Shown here one piece after another: positions 22,741 through 31,838 of a DNA stretch of 64,000 nucleotides; position 1 is the first letter of the stretch, and every line of letters starts with the position of its first letter. Below the pieces are notes generated by a model, which saw only the letters and a list, made by a program, of their open reading frames with translations, did no database searches and had not been told where the DNA came from. The DNA comes from a virus. The DNA lies in the IMG/VR virus record IMGVR_UViG_3300009026_000007, positions 1 through 64,000 of that record, one strand, 5' to 3'. The translations under genes were made by a program, and so were the position numbers.

Positions 22741-24894
22741 TTAGTGAATTTCAGAATATCTGTAACCTACCTGTGTGTCACAGCCAAGGTTTCGTCTTAC
22801 CTTAAATGTCACGTTCACCTTATCAATAGCATCTGTAATGATTTGTGCAAACTCATCTTGAAATTTATCTGTGTCTTTTACACACAAAATGCACTCATCG
22901 TGAAATGAGCCTGTCAAGGTTTTCTTGCCATATCGCTTTTCAGTCTCTGTCAGAATGTTATCAACCCACACATCAAAGAAATAGGAGCCTGTGCCCTGTG
23001 CTAATGTTGAAAACCTGTCAGCCTCAGAACGTAGAGCATAACACATACCGTTGATAGGGTTGATCAACCACTTACGTCCACGACTATCCTTAATCACAAC
23101 TTGCTCATCTGCAATAGCTTTTACAGACCAATTCAGTTTCCAGTAAGCCTCATGCAGAGTTTTACCTTTTTTAAGGTCTACACCTGCTGCCTGTGCAATC
23201 TTAGCTGGTCCAGCATTATATACAGATGCATAGTTTGTTGTTTTACCATCCTTACGACCTTTCTTAACGTGGGCCGGATGATGACCTTTAGGGTCTGCTT
23301 TGAAAGCTTCAAACTCTTTTTGAGTAACCATCCCCGCAGTGAGGGCCATCAAAATGTGAGCGTCATAATCTGGTGCCTGCATTGTAGCAACATACTCAGG
23401 GTCATGTGGAAGCATGAACATGTGTTTTACACGATCTTCCACGCCTTTGAGGTCAGAACCCAATAAAACCTTACCTTTACCTGCCACTAAACCTCCACGA
23501 ATCAGTTCACCATGTGGCTTGTCCACTCCAGGCAAATTTACAATTTCACGATGCATCACCCTTAAGGTATTAGTAAAGCCCCCAATACGCGCTTGCAGCC
23601 ACTTACCGTCTTTAAGGTCACGGATAAATCCCTTGATAACCCCTAAGCGGTGTTTAGCTACGTTATACTCTGCATACTTACGAATGGCAGGTACTTCTTC
23701 AGCCAATTCAAGTACAGACTCACATAGTTCTTTACCGTCATCCCCACCAACACTAATCTGAGGAATAGCCCGCTCTTCAGGTTTACCGTTCTTCCATTCA
23801 GTCCATTTACTATTATGGCTGCCTTCCTTCGGCTTTCTGTCAATCCATGCATTAAAGGCTTCTTCATCTTTCTCATAACGGAACGAAGTTGGAACCCAAC
23901 CATGCGAATAAAGTAGAGCTTTCACTTGGGCTGGTGATGATGCCTTTGGTTCCTCATAACCGTTTAATACCTTGAAAACTCCCTTAACTTCTGTGCTTTC
24001 AACCTTAAGAGTGCCGTACTCATCCACCTCTTTAGCATTGTATACATCCATAAGGGCGTTCCACTTAATTCCATAAGAATTTAAGGTGGTATCCTTCTTA
24101 TACATCTTCTTTGGAGCTTCTTTCTTTACATACTGAGGAACCTTTGGCATTACAGCCTCAAGCGCTACAGTTGTCTCATTCACAATAGATTCCAGTTTCT
24201 TTTCAGATTCCAGAAGCAGTTCTGTATCAACTTCCCAACGTGTTTTCTCTTGAAGACGTGCACAGTCCATCTTGAACATCAGGAATGTCAGAAGACGGTT
24301 AATATGTTCTTCTACAGACAAACCTTTTAACTCATCAATAGCCAGCACTTCATCATCAGAGATACGTTTGCCACCAACAGCCCCTGCATCAATTTCTGTC
24401 TTGGCTGTTGTGTAAAGTTCAATCATCCGTCGCTTAAGATCCTTCCACAAAGCTTGGTTAATCTTGACATCCTCGATTACCCGATTTTGGTACACTTCAT
24501 AAGGTTGCTCAGACCAATCGTCTACAGGAGGTTTTTCAATTCCATAATCTTCGTGGAATGTCCCAAGACCGTGGGCTTTACGTTCTGGATTGAGATACCA
24601 ACTCAAAGCCAATGTATCAATCAACATAAGCTTTGACAAATCTACACCAAACAGTTTTTCCATCAAAGATACGTCAAATGAGATACCGTTGTGCATAACA
24701 ATTGGTGTTTCGTTGTCAATGTGCCACTGAAAGAATTTAACAATCCTCTGTGATTCATCAGAACCTCGGAAAGTAAGAATATCTTTCATATCCATTTGAA
24801 AGCCAAGAACATGTAGCTTGGTAGCCTTATCAAGAAGGTTATCACTTTCCAAGTCAGCTACTGTTGCTTTCTTCCAATTGTAAATATTTTTCAA
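22741..24894 (-). CDS. Family A DNA polymerase, T7-like, with 3'-5' exonuclease
   Basis: 717 residues from the TTG at 24894 (AAGGAGA seven bases upstream; no in-frame ATG fits). Exonuclease motifs are VADLESD (about 12-18), VMHNGISFDVSL (about 66-77) and the IEDVKIN region. Polymerase motif A is GSDLKGVEDRV (about 479-489), motif B GKTTNYASVYN (about 550-560) and motif C GSFHDECI (about 662-669). The O-helix aromatic is Tyr, as in T7 polymerase. Motif A has Glu-Asp-Arg where most relatives have Glu-Leu-Arg. There is no 5' nuclease domain; that is the separate gene at 19018. It copies the genome with the primase-helicase just upstream. Confidence 0.95.
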   Translation of the reverse strand: MKNIYNWKKATVADLESDNLLDKATKLHVLGFQMDMKDILTFRGSDESQRIVKFFQWHIDNETPIVMHNGISFDVSLMEKLFGVDLSKLMLIDTLALSWYLNPERKAHGLGTFHEDYGIEKPPVDDWSEQPYEVYQNRVIEDVKINQALWKDLKRRMIELYTTAKTEIDAGAVGGKRISDDEVLAIDELKGLSVEEHINRLLTFLMFKMDCARLQEKTRWEVDTELLLESEKKLESIVNETTVALEAVMPKVPQYVKKEAPKKMYKKDTTLNSYGIKWNALMDVYNAKEVDEYGTLKVESTEVKGVFKVLNGYEEPKASSPAQVKALLYSHGWVPTSFRYEKDEEAFNAWIDRKPKEGSHNSKWTEWKNGKPEERAIPQISVGGDDGKELCESVLELAEEVPAIRKYAEYNVAKHRLGVIKGFIRDLKDGKWLQARIGGFTNTLRVMHREIVNLPGVDKPHGELIRGGLVAGKGKVLLGSDLKGVEDRVKHMFMLPHDPEYVATMQAPDYDAHILMALTAGMVTQKEFEAFKADPKGHHPAHVKKGRKDGKTTNYASVYNAGPAKIAQAAGVDLKKGKTLHEAYWKLNWSVKAIADEQVVIKDSRGRKWLINPINGMCYALRSEADRFSTLAQGTGSYFFDVWVDNILTETEKRYGKKTLTGSFHDECILCVKDTDKFQDEFAQIITDAIDKVNVTFKVRRNLGCDTQVGYRYSEIH

Positions 24895-24905
24895 ACCATA
24901 TCTCC

Positions 24906-26624
24906 TTAAAGTGAATCTCCTTCCCATTCATACTGAAGGAGCAAACCTGTACTTTGTTGATACTGAGTCTTAAACTTGTCTTCGCCGCCAAACATTCGAT
25001 TCTTAATACAACTAATAAAGCTGTTTGCCTTAAGATCGCCAAGGGCATGCTTGTTACGTTGAAAACCCATTAGCAACGGGAATGCACGCATAATACCACG
25101 ACTACCTGTGAATTGTGAAGCAAATACTTCACCACCATTTTCGTGGTCCCGTGTGTCCTTTCCTTTTGGTGGGTTCAAGTGACTGTATACACCAATGTGA
25201 ATATCAAGCTCTGCTGCAAGGTTGGCAATCTCAGACGACCATTTGTTGATGAACTCGTTAGCTTCTGCACTTGACAAGTGATCGACAAGACGTGTCATGT
25301 TGTCGATCTCAACAAAGCGTACACCATACTCCATAGCATTATATCGAATAGCTTTTACAATCTCTTCAATATCAAAGCGGTTCTGTGCAGCTTGTCCATC
25401 GCTCTCCCAAAGAAATAGCTTGCCTTCAAGGCTATAGGCTGTCTCTAGATATTGTTCTCGGTTTTCTTGATGAATGCTTGGTACATGATAAGGTACACCA
25501 TCAATCTTACCAGCAATATTGTACAAGGTTGAACGGTTAGGTTCCTCCAACAACACAGAAAACACTTTCTCTTTGTGTTCAATAATGTTGTGTGCAGACT
25601 TCATATGTGATAACAGAGTTTTACCTAGGCCAACACCAGCACCAGTACACGTAGCTTCACCCATTCGCTGAGTGCAGTTCATATCTGTCAGTGCTTGCCA
25701 AGGATAGGCAAAACCTGGAGTAGGTGGTGTGTCATCACGGGACAGTACAGTACTTACCCCAACAACGCCCTCTGAAGTTGGCTTAGCACTTTTCCAAATA
25801 CAGAAGTCTGCAAACAAATCCCCATCACCCTTCAACAAAGCTTCGTTAGCATCCTTAGCGTTTGTTGGGTATGTAGCAACTTTAATGTCTGGAATAATCT
25901 TCTGTACATCTTTTACAGCCTTTTTGCCAGCCTCATCGTTATCAAATACCAAAACTATTTCAGTAAAGAATTTGTCAATCTCTTTACGCATACGGCCAAG
26001 GGTAGTTACAGCACTGCCTACACCATGTGGCAAACTTGTTACCGCAAACTTGTTATACTGGTTATTACGTTTCTTGGCATGCGCTTCTAGCATCATCTCA
26101 AGGGCTCGTGAGTCAAACTCTCCCTCTGTAATATACAATCTTGGCTTTGGTCCATTAGCAGATTTCTTTGCAATCTCCCAGTTAAAAAGATCAGCACCTT
26201 TAATATCACCATGTGACCACATAGCTTTCTTATCAAGCATGATAGATTTATAGCCAAGAAGTTTTCCCTCAAGTGTGTAAGGGAAATTCAAGGTAAAAGG
26301 TGTTTTACCGTCATACTCACTGTACGCAAGTTTTACACCAGCTTTAGCAAAGTAAGTTGGATCAATACCTCGGTGTACAAAAGTAGGAGATTTTAGGTTA
26401 CGAATCTCTTGTACTTCTTCGTAAATTTCGTCTTCTGACTTACGTACTGGTGGCTTAGGTTTAGCTCCGTTGTAAGGGTCTAGGACATAAGCTTCCAATC
26501 CTTTTGAAGCACAACTGAAACAGTAACCAGTGAATAGGTTCTTCCCGTCATCATAGAATACTTGCAAACCTTTATCAGATGTGCAGTGTGGTACATCATG
26601 TTTAATTCGTTCTACGCAGCTCAA
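24906..26624 (-). CDS. Primase-helicase, T7 gp4-like
   Basis: 572 residues, TTG start with GGAGAG upstream. An N-terminal zinc-binding region (HDVPHCTSDKG ... GYCFSC) precedes the Toprim primase core with YITEGEFDSR (about 164-173) and VFDNDEAGKKA (about 226-236). The DnaB-like helicase domain has the Walker A CTGAGVGLGKT (about 326-336), and later FVEIDNMTRL as Walker B. It makes primers and unwinds the fork for the polymerase encoded 11 bp downstream. The zinc motif has fewer Cys than T7 gp4, so primer-site recognition may differ. Confidence 0.93.
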   Translation of the reverse strand: MSCVERIKHDVPHCTSDKGLQVFYDDGKNLFTGYCFSCASKGLEAYVLDPYNGAKPKPPVRKSEDEIYEEVQEIRNLKSPTFVHRGIDPTYFAKAGVKLAYSEYDGKTPFTLNFPYTLEGKLLGYKSIMLDKKAMWSHGDIKGADLFNWEIAKKSANGPKPRLYITEGEFDSRALEMMLEAHAKKRNNQYNKFAVTSLPHGVGSAVTTLGRMRKEIDKFFTEIVLVFDNDEAGKKAVKDVQKIIPDIKVATYPTNAKDANEALLKGDGDLFADFCIWKSAKPTSEGVVGVSTVLSRDDTPPTPGFAYPWQALTDMNCTQRMGEATCTGAGVGLGKTLLSHMKSAHNIIEHKEKVFSVLLEEPNRSTLYNIAGKIDGVPYHVPSIHQENREQYLETAYSLEGKLFLWESDGQAAQNRFDIEEIVKAIRYNAMEYGVRFVEIDNMTRLVDHLSSAEANEFINKWSSEIANLAAELDIHIGVYSHLNPPKGKDTRDHENGGEVFASQFTGSRGIMRAFPLLMGFQRNKHALGDLKANSFISCIKNRMFGGEDKFKTQYQQSTGLLLQYEWEGDSL

Positions 26625-26659
26625 ATCATCTCTCCCATAATCTCTAATCCCACCTTAAT

Positions 26660-26914
26660 TCAAATGCTTTCAAGAATAGCTAATGCTTCCTTAACACGCT
26701 CACGTACATTCTCAAGAGTGTCTTCTGCATCTTGCCCTTCCTCAATAGCCCTGTCTAATTCCTCTTGACTATACATACCCTCCATAATCTTACTGACAAA
26801 CTCAGTCAAATCCATATTCCCACAAAACAGAATACCAGAATTAGAGAAACTTAGCAACTCATCTTTGGAATAAATGTTTAGGTTAATTTGTGAGATGTCA
26901 ATCATTTTCTTCAT
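26660..26914 (-). CDS. Small acidic helical protein (84 aa)
   Basis: Overlaps the upstream gene by 17 bp. The acidic C-terminus (YSQEELDRAIEEGQDAEDTL) is followed by a helix. An in-frame second ATG (MIDISQ) is possible. Function unknown; co-transcribed with the primase-helicase. Confidence 0.6.
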   Translation of the reverse strand: MKKMIDISQINLNIYSKDELLSFSNSGILFCGNMDLTEFVSKIMEGMYSQEELDRAIEEGQDAEDTLENVRERVKEALAILESI

Positions 26915-27296
26915 ACCAACTCATAGCCTGTTCAAACAATTTCTCTGCATCATAGAATATAGACCCAGCTTCGTCAACACTGTCAATCGAATTGTAATAA
27001 CTGTCACCATCATGATTGTAATCCCAACCAAGCTGATAGTTGCATACTTCACCAGTCTTGAAAGCGATATGAGCATTAAAATAACTCACATAGCTGTGAC
27101 AATCAAAGTGTGGTTGATCCCACATTGTACCATCTCGATTGAATCGTGCAAATGCTGGATGTTTAGGATAGATGTATAGGTAGACACACCACTTGTTCTC
27201 ACCAACATAGCCAATGTGTTTAGTCACAGACACTAGAAAGTTCTTACCCTCTTTCTTCCACTCTTGCTTTGGTTTCCATCCTTCTAGATTTGCCAT
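26898..27296 (-). CDS. Hypothetical protein at the head of the replication operon
   Basis: 132 residues from the ATG at 27296 (GAGGAGAGATGTG upstream). Aromatic, His/Tyr-rich middle (HFDCHSYVSYFNAHIAF; GDSYYNSIDSVD). It follows a near-consensus promoter by about 40 bp. No family recognised. Confidence 0.65.
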   Translation of the reverse strand: MANLEGWKPKQEWKKEGKNFLVSVTKHIGYVGENKWCVYLYIYPKHPAFARFNRDGTMWDQPHFDCHSYVSYFNAHIAFKTGEVCNYQLGWDYNHDGDSYYNSIDSVDEAGSIFYDAEKLFEQAMSWYEEND

Positions 27297-27333
27297 CACA
27301 TCTCTCCTCATCAATTAATTTCAATACGATAAA

Positions 27334-27362
27334 ATAATACTCGTAAAATTCTGTGCAGTCAA
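27334..27362 (-). promoter_or_regulatory. Sigma70-like promoter for the replication operon
   Basis: TTGACT, 17 bp, TATTAT on the minus strand, partly within the end of the frameshifted gene. It should drive the primase-helicase and polymerase genes. Confidence 0.72.
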
Positions 27363-27773
27363 GGCATTTTGATTTCAAGACCGTTGTCTGTCAGGTAGTA
27401 CATTGTAGGCTCATCGTCCTCTTCATAAAGTTCATAGCCAATGAATTGTTTATCTGAATTCTTCTCAGCATATGGAGCAACCCAGTCAAAGAAAGATTCA
27501 ATTTCACCCTCGTAATTTTTAAGATCACTCCGGTTCAACAGAAACCATTGCTTTGTAATATCATCATACCAGAATTTACCCACACATCGGCATATGATAG
27601 AATGAGCTGCAACGTAGCATAAAGTACCAGCGACCTTTTGTGAATAATTCATGATCCGGTAATGTTTCAGGGGCTTCTTTCTCACCCATCATTGCAGCAA
27701 TTGTGTCAATTACGCTTTGTGGAGTCTCTGGTTTAAAGCTAATTTTTACATAGATTTCTGTGTACATGCCCAT
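27359..27773 (-). pseudogene. Conserved phage protein split by a +1 frameshift
   Basis: The first frame begins MGMYTEIYVKISFKPETPQS (start 27773, GGGAGAG upstream), runs through RWYFMLRCSSFYHMPMCG and stops at 27576. The second frame continues seamlessly with KFWYDDITKQWFLLNRSDLK, then FFDWVAPYAE and IGYELYEEDDEPTMYYL. Together they form the full length of a common phage protein family that begins MGMYTE and has RCSSYYH, SRSDLKNYDGEIEKFFDW. The shift lies at a GGG just before TAA (27576-27581). It may be a recent one-base insertion, a sequencing error, or programmed +1 frameshifting. Confidence 0.7.
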
Positions 27774-27807
27774 ATTGTCTCTCCCACCTATTGATTAACG
27801 TAGACCA

Positions 27808-27836
27808 AGATTACACCCCATCCTCAGACCTGTCAA
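27808..27836 (-). promoter_or_regulatory. Leftward early promoter of a divergent pair
   Basis: Consensus TTGACA, 17 bp, TAATCT on the minus strand, directed at the 27773 gene and the leftward block. Confidence 0.75.
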
Positions 27837-27871
27837 GCTTCTTATGCAAAATAATTTCTCTAAATTTCCTC

Positions 27872-27900
27872 TTGACTCCTGTGGATTTGTTGGATAGGAT
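27872..27900 (+). promoter_or_regulatory. Rightward early promoter of a divergent pair
   Basis: TTGACT, 17 bp, TAGGAT, 36 bp before the first plus-strand gene. The -35 boxes of the two divergent promoters lie back to back, 35 bp apart. Confidence 0.7.
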
Positions 27901-27935
27901 GAGGGCTGTTGGATAAATTGATGAGGAGAAAGGCC

Positions 27936-28085
27936 ATGAACATTACAACCGAGCAAGCTAAAGAAATTCTAGAGCTTTTGTCATACGTAGCTGATGAGGT
28001 TTGGGGTAAAACTCGCAAAGAGCTAGAACTACGTACAGCTAAGATTGAACATGTAATTAAAGAAGGCTTGGAGGATGAGAAATGA
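27936..28085 (+). CDS. Small helical protein (49 aa), first gene of the rightward early block
   Basis: GAGGAGAAAGGCC upstream. Helical (TTEQAKEILELLSYVADEVW) and charged. Its stop overlaps the next ATG. No family recognised. Confidence 0.6.
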   Translation: MNITTEQAKEILELLSYVADEVWGKTRKELELRTAKIEHVIKEGLEDEK

Positions 28086-28315
28086 CACCAACATTTGATT
28101 CGGAACACTATAACGAAGACTTGACACCAAAGAAGTGTTATGAATGTGGTTGTACGACTTTCCACAAGAAAGTGATAGACACCCTAGACGGACACGTTAT
28201 GGCTTTCAAGCTTTCGTGCTTGGACTGTGGTATTTTGCTACAATATTGGGATACAGGACATTACGATCCAGAAATGGCTTGGTTGTCTAATGGTAGTAAG
28301 GAGTTTGGTAGATGA
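28082..28315 (+). CDS. Small zinc-ribbon protein
   Basis: 77 residues. CYECGCTTFHKK and, about 25 residues later, CLDCGILLQYW form a two-knuckle zinc site. The stop overlaps the next start. Zinc ribbons of this type occur in many unassigned early phage proteins that bind nucleic acid or host polymerase; the role here is unknown. Confidence 0.68.
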   Translation: MTPTFDSEHYNEDLTPKKCYECGCTTFHKKVIDTLDGHVMAFKLSCLDCGILLQYWDTGHYDPEMAWLSNGSKEFGR

Positions 28316-28497
28316 AAAAGAAATTCAAAATCATTGACGCGGGCTCTGGCGAGAAATTCAAGCTTAAAGATGGGCAAATGCTTGTCATGAATAATCAAGG
28401 AGTGTTCTTCTTGGTTGGTAATTTTAGAGATTATGACACTTATGTGCATAGGCTGTCTGATGTGTGTCCTAAGTATGAGGTGATTTGGAATGAATAA
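28312..28497 (+). CDS. Small beta-rich hypothetical protein (61 aa)
   Basis: Basic start (MKKKFKIIDAGSGEKFKLKD) and alternating strands. Overlaps both neighbours (4 and 8 bp). No family recognised. Confidence 0.6.
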   Translation: MKKKFKIIDAGSGEKFKLKDGQMLVMNNQGVFFLVGNFRDYDTYVHRLSDVCPKYEVIWNE

Positions 28498-28774
28498 TCT
28501 TAAAGCATACACGGTGCATCACTTAGTTGGTAAAGGTTCGTGGCAACGTGAGGACACATCTGTTATCATTGCTTCGTCCAAATATGAAGCCAGCACCTTT
28601 GTAGAGGGAACTGTACTGAATGTTTATGATGGCAGAAGCTTACGTAAAGGCGAGTGCCTAAGTCATTCCAGTTGGAGCCTAGATGGATGGGCTAACAAGA
28701 AGACTCCACAAGTGAGTGAAGAGTGGAGACAATATTTGATTCGTAGGCATTTTGATGATGGGATTGAGGATTAA
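28490..28774 (+). CDS. Hypothetical protein (94 aa)
   Basis: Contains VHHLVGKGSWQREDTSVIIA and a terminal helix EEWRQYLIRRHFDD. It starts inside the preceding gene. No family recognised. Confidence 0.62.
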   Translation: MNNLKAYTVHHLVGKGSWQREDTSVIIASSKYEASTFVEGTVLNVYDGRSLRKGECLSHSSWSLDGWANKKTPQVSEEWRQYLIRRHFDDGIED

Positions 28775-28792
28775 ATTGATGATGAGATTTTT

Positions 28793-29065
28793 ATGAAACT
28801 TAGTGCTTGGGTTATGCAAGATCACTGTTCTCTGCGGTATGTGTTGGGCACAGACAAGGAAGCTATTGGTAATCGAGTAGCTTTTATTGAGAAGACTCCA
28901 CGTGTACGTGTTGCTGAGTTTAATGGTAATTGGGCAGAGGATCAGAATAATTGGTTACAAGGTCCAAAAGGCTGTGCTCCAGAATACGGGCAGTATCAAC
29001 CTAGCAGAGATTGGTGTGATATGCAATTGATTGAAATGGGCTACATTTTGACGGAAGAAGAATAA
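28793..29065 (+). CDS. Hypothetical protein (90 aa)
   Basis: Contains SAWVMQDHCSLRYVLGTDKE and an unusual Trp/Gln/Tyr-rich middle. Followed directly by the next ATG. No family recognised. Confidence 0.6.
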   Translation: MKLSAWVMQDHCSLRYVLGTDKEAIGNRVAFIEKTPRVRVAEFNGNWAEDQNNWLQGPKGCAPEYGQYQPSRDWCDMQLIEMGYILTEEE

Positions 29066-29221
29066 ATGAACGTTAAAGAACTTAAAGAGTTTCTAGAAAA
29101 TTTGCCAGATGATGCTGAATGTTTGGCTTATGAAAGTCATTGCACCTATACAGGTAAAATTTACTATGAGGAATTGAGTGTTGGTTATGACAAAGAACAC
29201 AAGGAGGTTAAATTTTCATGA
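29066..29221 (+). CDS. Small conserved phage protein (51 aa)
   Basis: The start MNVKELKEFLENLPDDAECL follows a pattern common in small phage proteins (VKELIEFLxxLPxDA). It begins right after the previous stop and overlaps the next start by 4 bp. Function unknown. Confidence 0.62.
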   Translation: MNVKELKEFLENLPDDAECLAYESHCTYTGKIYYEELSVGYDKEHKEVKFS

Positions 29222-29628
29222 TTGAAGCAATCGTAGAAGTATGGTGTTCACCTCTTCGCCAAGAAGATTATTCTGTAAAGATCATCCCGCTTTGTGCTGG
29301 AGATTTGTTCAACGTAGAGGATGACATTAGAGACTATATAAATTGGGATTTCTACCTGAATACTTTTGGTGTGGATTATCTTGAGGTTAAAGGATTGTGG
29401 AAGGTTGTCTTTAAGATTTCTGTAAGCTATTCAACTTACTACACCTATGATGGCCCTGATGATGACGTAGATATTGGGCAAGAAGTTTTGTTCAAAGGTC
29501 AGTGTCAAGAGTGGTCTGAAATGAAATACATTTGGCTTGAGTTGAACGGTAAGATTGATGAGTATTTCAAGAAGCCTTGGAAGAAACACTTAGGCTTATA
29601 TCAAGATAATTTGTTAGTTAGTGATTGA
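29218..29628 (+). CDS. Hypothetical protein (136 aa)
   Basis: AAGGAGG upstream, within the previous gene. Acidic and aromatic (FKISVSYSTYYTYDGPDDDV). Last of a cluster before a 128-bp gap that precedes the helicase gene. No family recognised. Confidence 0.63.
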   Translation: MIEAIVEVWCSPLRQEDYSVKIIPLCAGDLFNVEDDIRDYINWDFYLNTFGVDYLEVKGLWKVVFKISVSYSTYYTYDGPDDDVDIGQEVLFKGQCQEWSEMKYIWLELNGKIDEYFKKPWKKHLGLYQDNLLVSD

Positions 29629-29756
29629 CAATCTCGGAAGAGTAGTGTCCGAAAAAATTCCGAAAAGTTTTCTGCAGGCCACGATTTACAAGGGCTGTAG
29701 AGATTTGCCCTTAGGACTAGGTACTATCTAAATAACACAGAAAAAGAGAAGAAAAT

Positions 29757-30998
29757 ATGGCAACTAAAATTGAAGTTTTAGATAAGATTATGGGCAGCGG
29801 TAAGACTACAGCGATCTTAAAATGGTGTGAACAAAACCCCACTACTGCGTTCCTGTATGTGACACCTTTGTTAAGTGAAAGTGAGAAACGTGTAGTTGAT
29901 GCTTGTGTAGAAGCTAAGTTCATTGCACCTAATACAGAAGAATTTGAAACTAAAGGGGAACATCTTTTAGATTTGTTACAATCTGGTGTTAACATCTCTA
30001 TTACTCATGCTCTTTACTCTAGTTTAAAAGAAACACATTTACAGTGGATCACACTAAATAAATATACTATCATTCTTGATGAAGAAGTTAGTTTTATTGA
30101 ACCATTTACAAGCAGCTATAAAAAACAAGATTTTGATTATCTCCGTTCTTTGAAACAAATTGAAGTTGCAGAAGATGGTAAACTTCTATGGTTGAATGAT
30201 GATATTGATAATGGTGCTAAGTACTCTAAACTTGCTAATATGTGCCGCCTAGGCATGATTTATCAAGCTAAGCGCAGTGAGAATATGTTTGTAACCCAAC
30301 TGCCTATGGGATTGATTCATTCTGCTAATCGTGTAATCTTGTTAACTTATTTGTTTAAGGGAAGCATTCTTTCTTCTTTCTTGCAACTAAAAGGAATTCA
30401 TGTTGTTGATTTTAAAGATGTGGAAGTAAAAGAGGTTTCTAAGAAGTCTTTAATTCCTTTGATTGAGTATGTAGGAGAAAAGCAAGTTAAAGACTGGGCT
30501 GGTGAATCTCTATCTTCTTCATGGTATTCTAAGAAGAACCAGAAAGATTTAACACAACTTAGTAACTCAATTAGATATATTGGAGATGCAAATAAGGCTA
30601 AAAGTACAGACTTAGTTTGGTGTGTACCATCTACACTTGTTAACCCTACAAAGAAGGGAGCTAACAAAATTAGTCCTAAAGGTTATAGTGCAGGTACTGG
30701 TGAGATTGATGAAGATGGGATTGCTCACGGTTGTTTCCTAGCCTGTACAGCTCGTGCTACTAACGCCTATCGTGATCGTTCTGTATTGGTGCATGCTTAT
30801 AACCGTTTTCCTCATGTCTCTGTTTCTTCATTCCTACAAGATTATGGTGTGGATGTTGACAACAATCAATTTGCATTGTCTGAGCTAGTCCAGTTTGTGT
30901 GGCGATCACAGATTCGTGATGGAAAACCAATTAAGATTTGCATTTTGTCAAAAAGGATGCGATCATTGTTTCAGAACTGGTTAGCTCAAGAGGACTAA
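29757..30998 (+). CDS. Helicase-like P-loop ATPase
   Basis: 413 residues. Walker A KIMGSGKTTAILKW (about 10-23), Walker B TIILDEEVSFIEPF (about 105), an ACTARATNAYRDRS segment like motif V, and LVQFVWRSQIRDGKPI as the arginine-finger motif VI. The order fits superfamily 1/2 helicases that are short and phage-specific. It may help replication, recombination or translocation. It is the largest gene of the rightward early block, and the 128-bp gap before it may hold a promoter I cannot define. No accessory DNA-binding domain is recognised. Confidence 0.75.
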   Translation: MATKIEVLDKIMGSGKTTAILKWCEQNPTTAFLYVTPLLSESEKRVVDACVEAKFIAPNTEEFETKGEHLLDLLQSGVNISITHALYSSLKETHLQWITLNKYTIILDEEVSFIEPFTSSYKKQDFDYLRSLKQIEVAEDGKLLWLNDDIDNGAKYSKLANMCRLGMIYQAKRSENMFVTQLPMGLIHSANRVILLTYLFKGSILSSFLQLKGIHVVDFKDVEVKEVSKKSLIPLIEYVGEKQVKDWAGESLSSSWYSKKNQKDLTQLSNSIRYIGDANKAKSTDLVWCVPSTLVNPTKKGANKISPKGYSAGTGEIDEDGIAHGCFLACTARATNAYRDRSVLVHAYNRFPHVSVSSFLQDYGVDVDNNQFALSELVQFVWRSQIRDGKPIKICILSKRMRSLFQNWLAQED

Positions 30999-31001
30999 GA
31001 A

Positions 31002-31202
31002 ATGAACACCCAACAACTAAAACAATTTGATGAATCCTATCAATGGTGGGCTGACTTTCTAGCTGCTCGGCGGGAGGCTATACATGCTATGCATCGTCTA
31101 GGTAAATCGTTTGAGGATATTCAATCCACTTTAGGTTTTACCTATCCAGATCACGCTAAGGCTATTTGGACTGGTACACGTTCTATTTATGAGGAAAAAT
31201 AA
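31002..31202 (+). CDS. Small helical protein, possible helix-turn-helix (66 aa)
   Basis: AMHRLGKSFEDIQSTLGFTY resembles a compact HTH (GKSxEDIQxxLGF). It follows the helicase gene by 3 bp. It might be a DNA-binding protein, but this is not secure. Confidence 0.58.
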   Translation: MNTQQLKQFDESYQWWADFLAARREAIHAMHRLGKSFEDIQSTLGFTYPDHAKAIWTGTRSIYEEK

Positions 31203-31457
31203 ATGAAAGTTTGGATAGTGACATACGAAGTGAATGCTTATGACCAAGAAGGTGAATACTTCCAGTGTGGTTTTGTAAATAAACCGACCTACGAACAAGC
31301 TTTAAACTTGCTTGATGGTCTTGGTGTGATTAATAAAAACTATTCTGGCTATGCCGGGGATTACATTGAGAAATGTGTTAATAAATTCCTAGATGGTGGT
31401 GGACGTATTAGTACAGAGCATTGTTGGTACAATCTGAGAGAAGAGGATTTTAAATAG
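31203..31457 (+). CDS. Hypothetical protein (84 aa)
   Basis: Starts MKVWIVTYEVNAYDQEGEYF, a strand-rich opening seen in small ferredoxin-like phage proteins. Directly follows the preceding stop. No firm family. Confidence 0.6.
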   Translation: MKVWIVTYEVNAYDQEGEYFQCGFVNKPTYEQALNLLDGLGVINKNYSGYAGDYIEKCVNKFLDGGGRISTEHCWYNLREEDFK

Positions 31458-31505
31458 TGCACAACCTAACAACAAACCATATTATCGTCAGAAGGAGAGG
31501 TACTG

Positions 31506-31838
31506 ATGAAAGTAGAAAAATTCACAGATGAAGTTGTAAAGATAGGGGATGCTTTTCTAGCTTTATCTACGATCCATTCTATTAGCCCCGTGTACTTGAA
31601 TGGTATACGTGGATATGGATCTGTTTGGTATTCATTTGATGTACAAAGTGCATTAGGTGGTAGTATAGGTACAAAAATAGGTGGTGAAGCGATTGAGTAT
31701 TGGGAGCTGCCATCAGAGACTTTTAGACAGATTGATCAAGAAGAGCATGAGATGTTTATTAATAAGAAGATTGAACTACTTGTTGTCAGAGATGAGTTAG
31801 TACAGTTATGGTGTGAGTATTTGGAGAATAATAAATGA
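31506..31838 (+). CDS. Hypothetical protein (110 aa)
   Basis: GAAGGAGAGG upstream. Beta-rich N-terminal half with Gly/Tyr (NGIRGYGSVWYSFDVQ) and an acidic helical C-terminus. Stop overlaps the next start. No family recognised. Confidence 0.6.
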   Translation: MKVEKFTDEVVKIGDAFLALSTIHSISPVYLNGIRGYGSVWYSFDVQSALGGSIGTKIGGEAIEYWELPSETFRQIDQEEHEMFINKKIELLVVRDELVQLWCEYLENNK

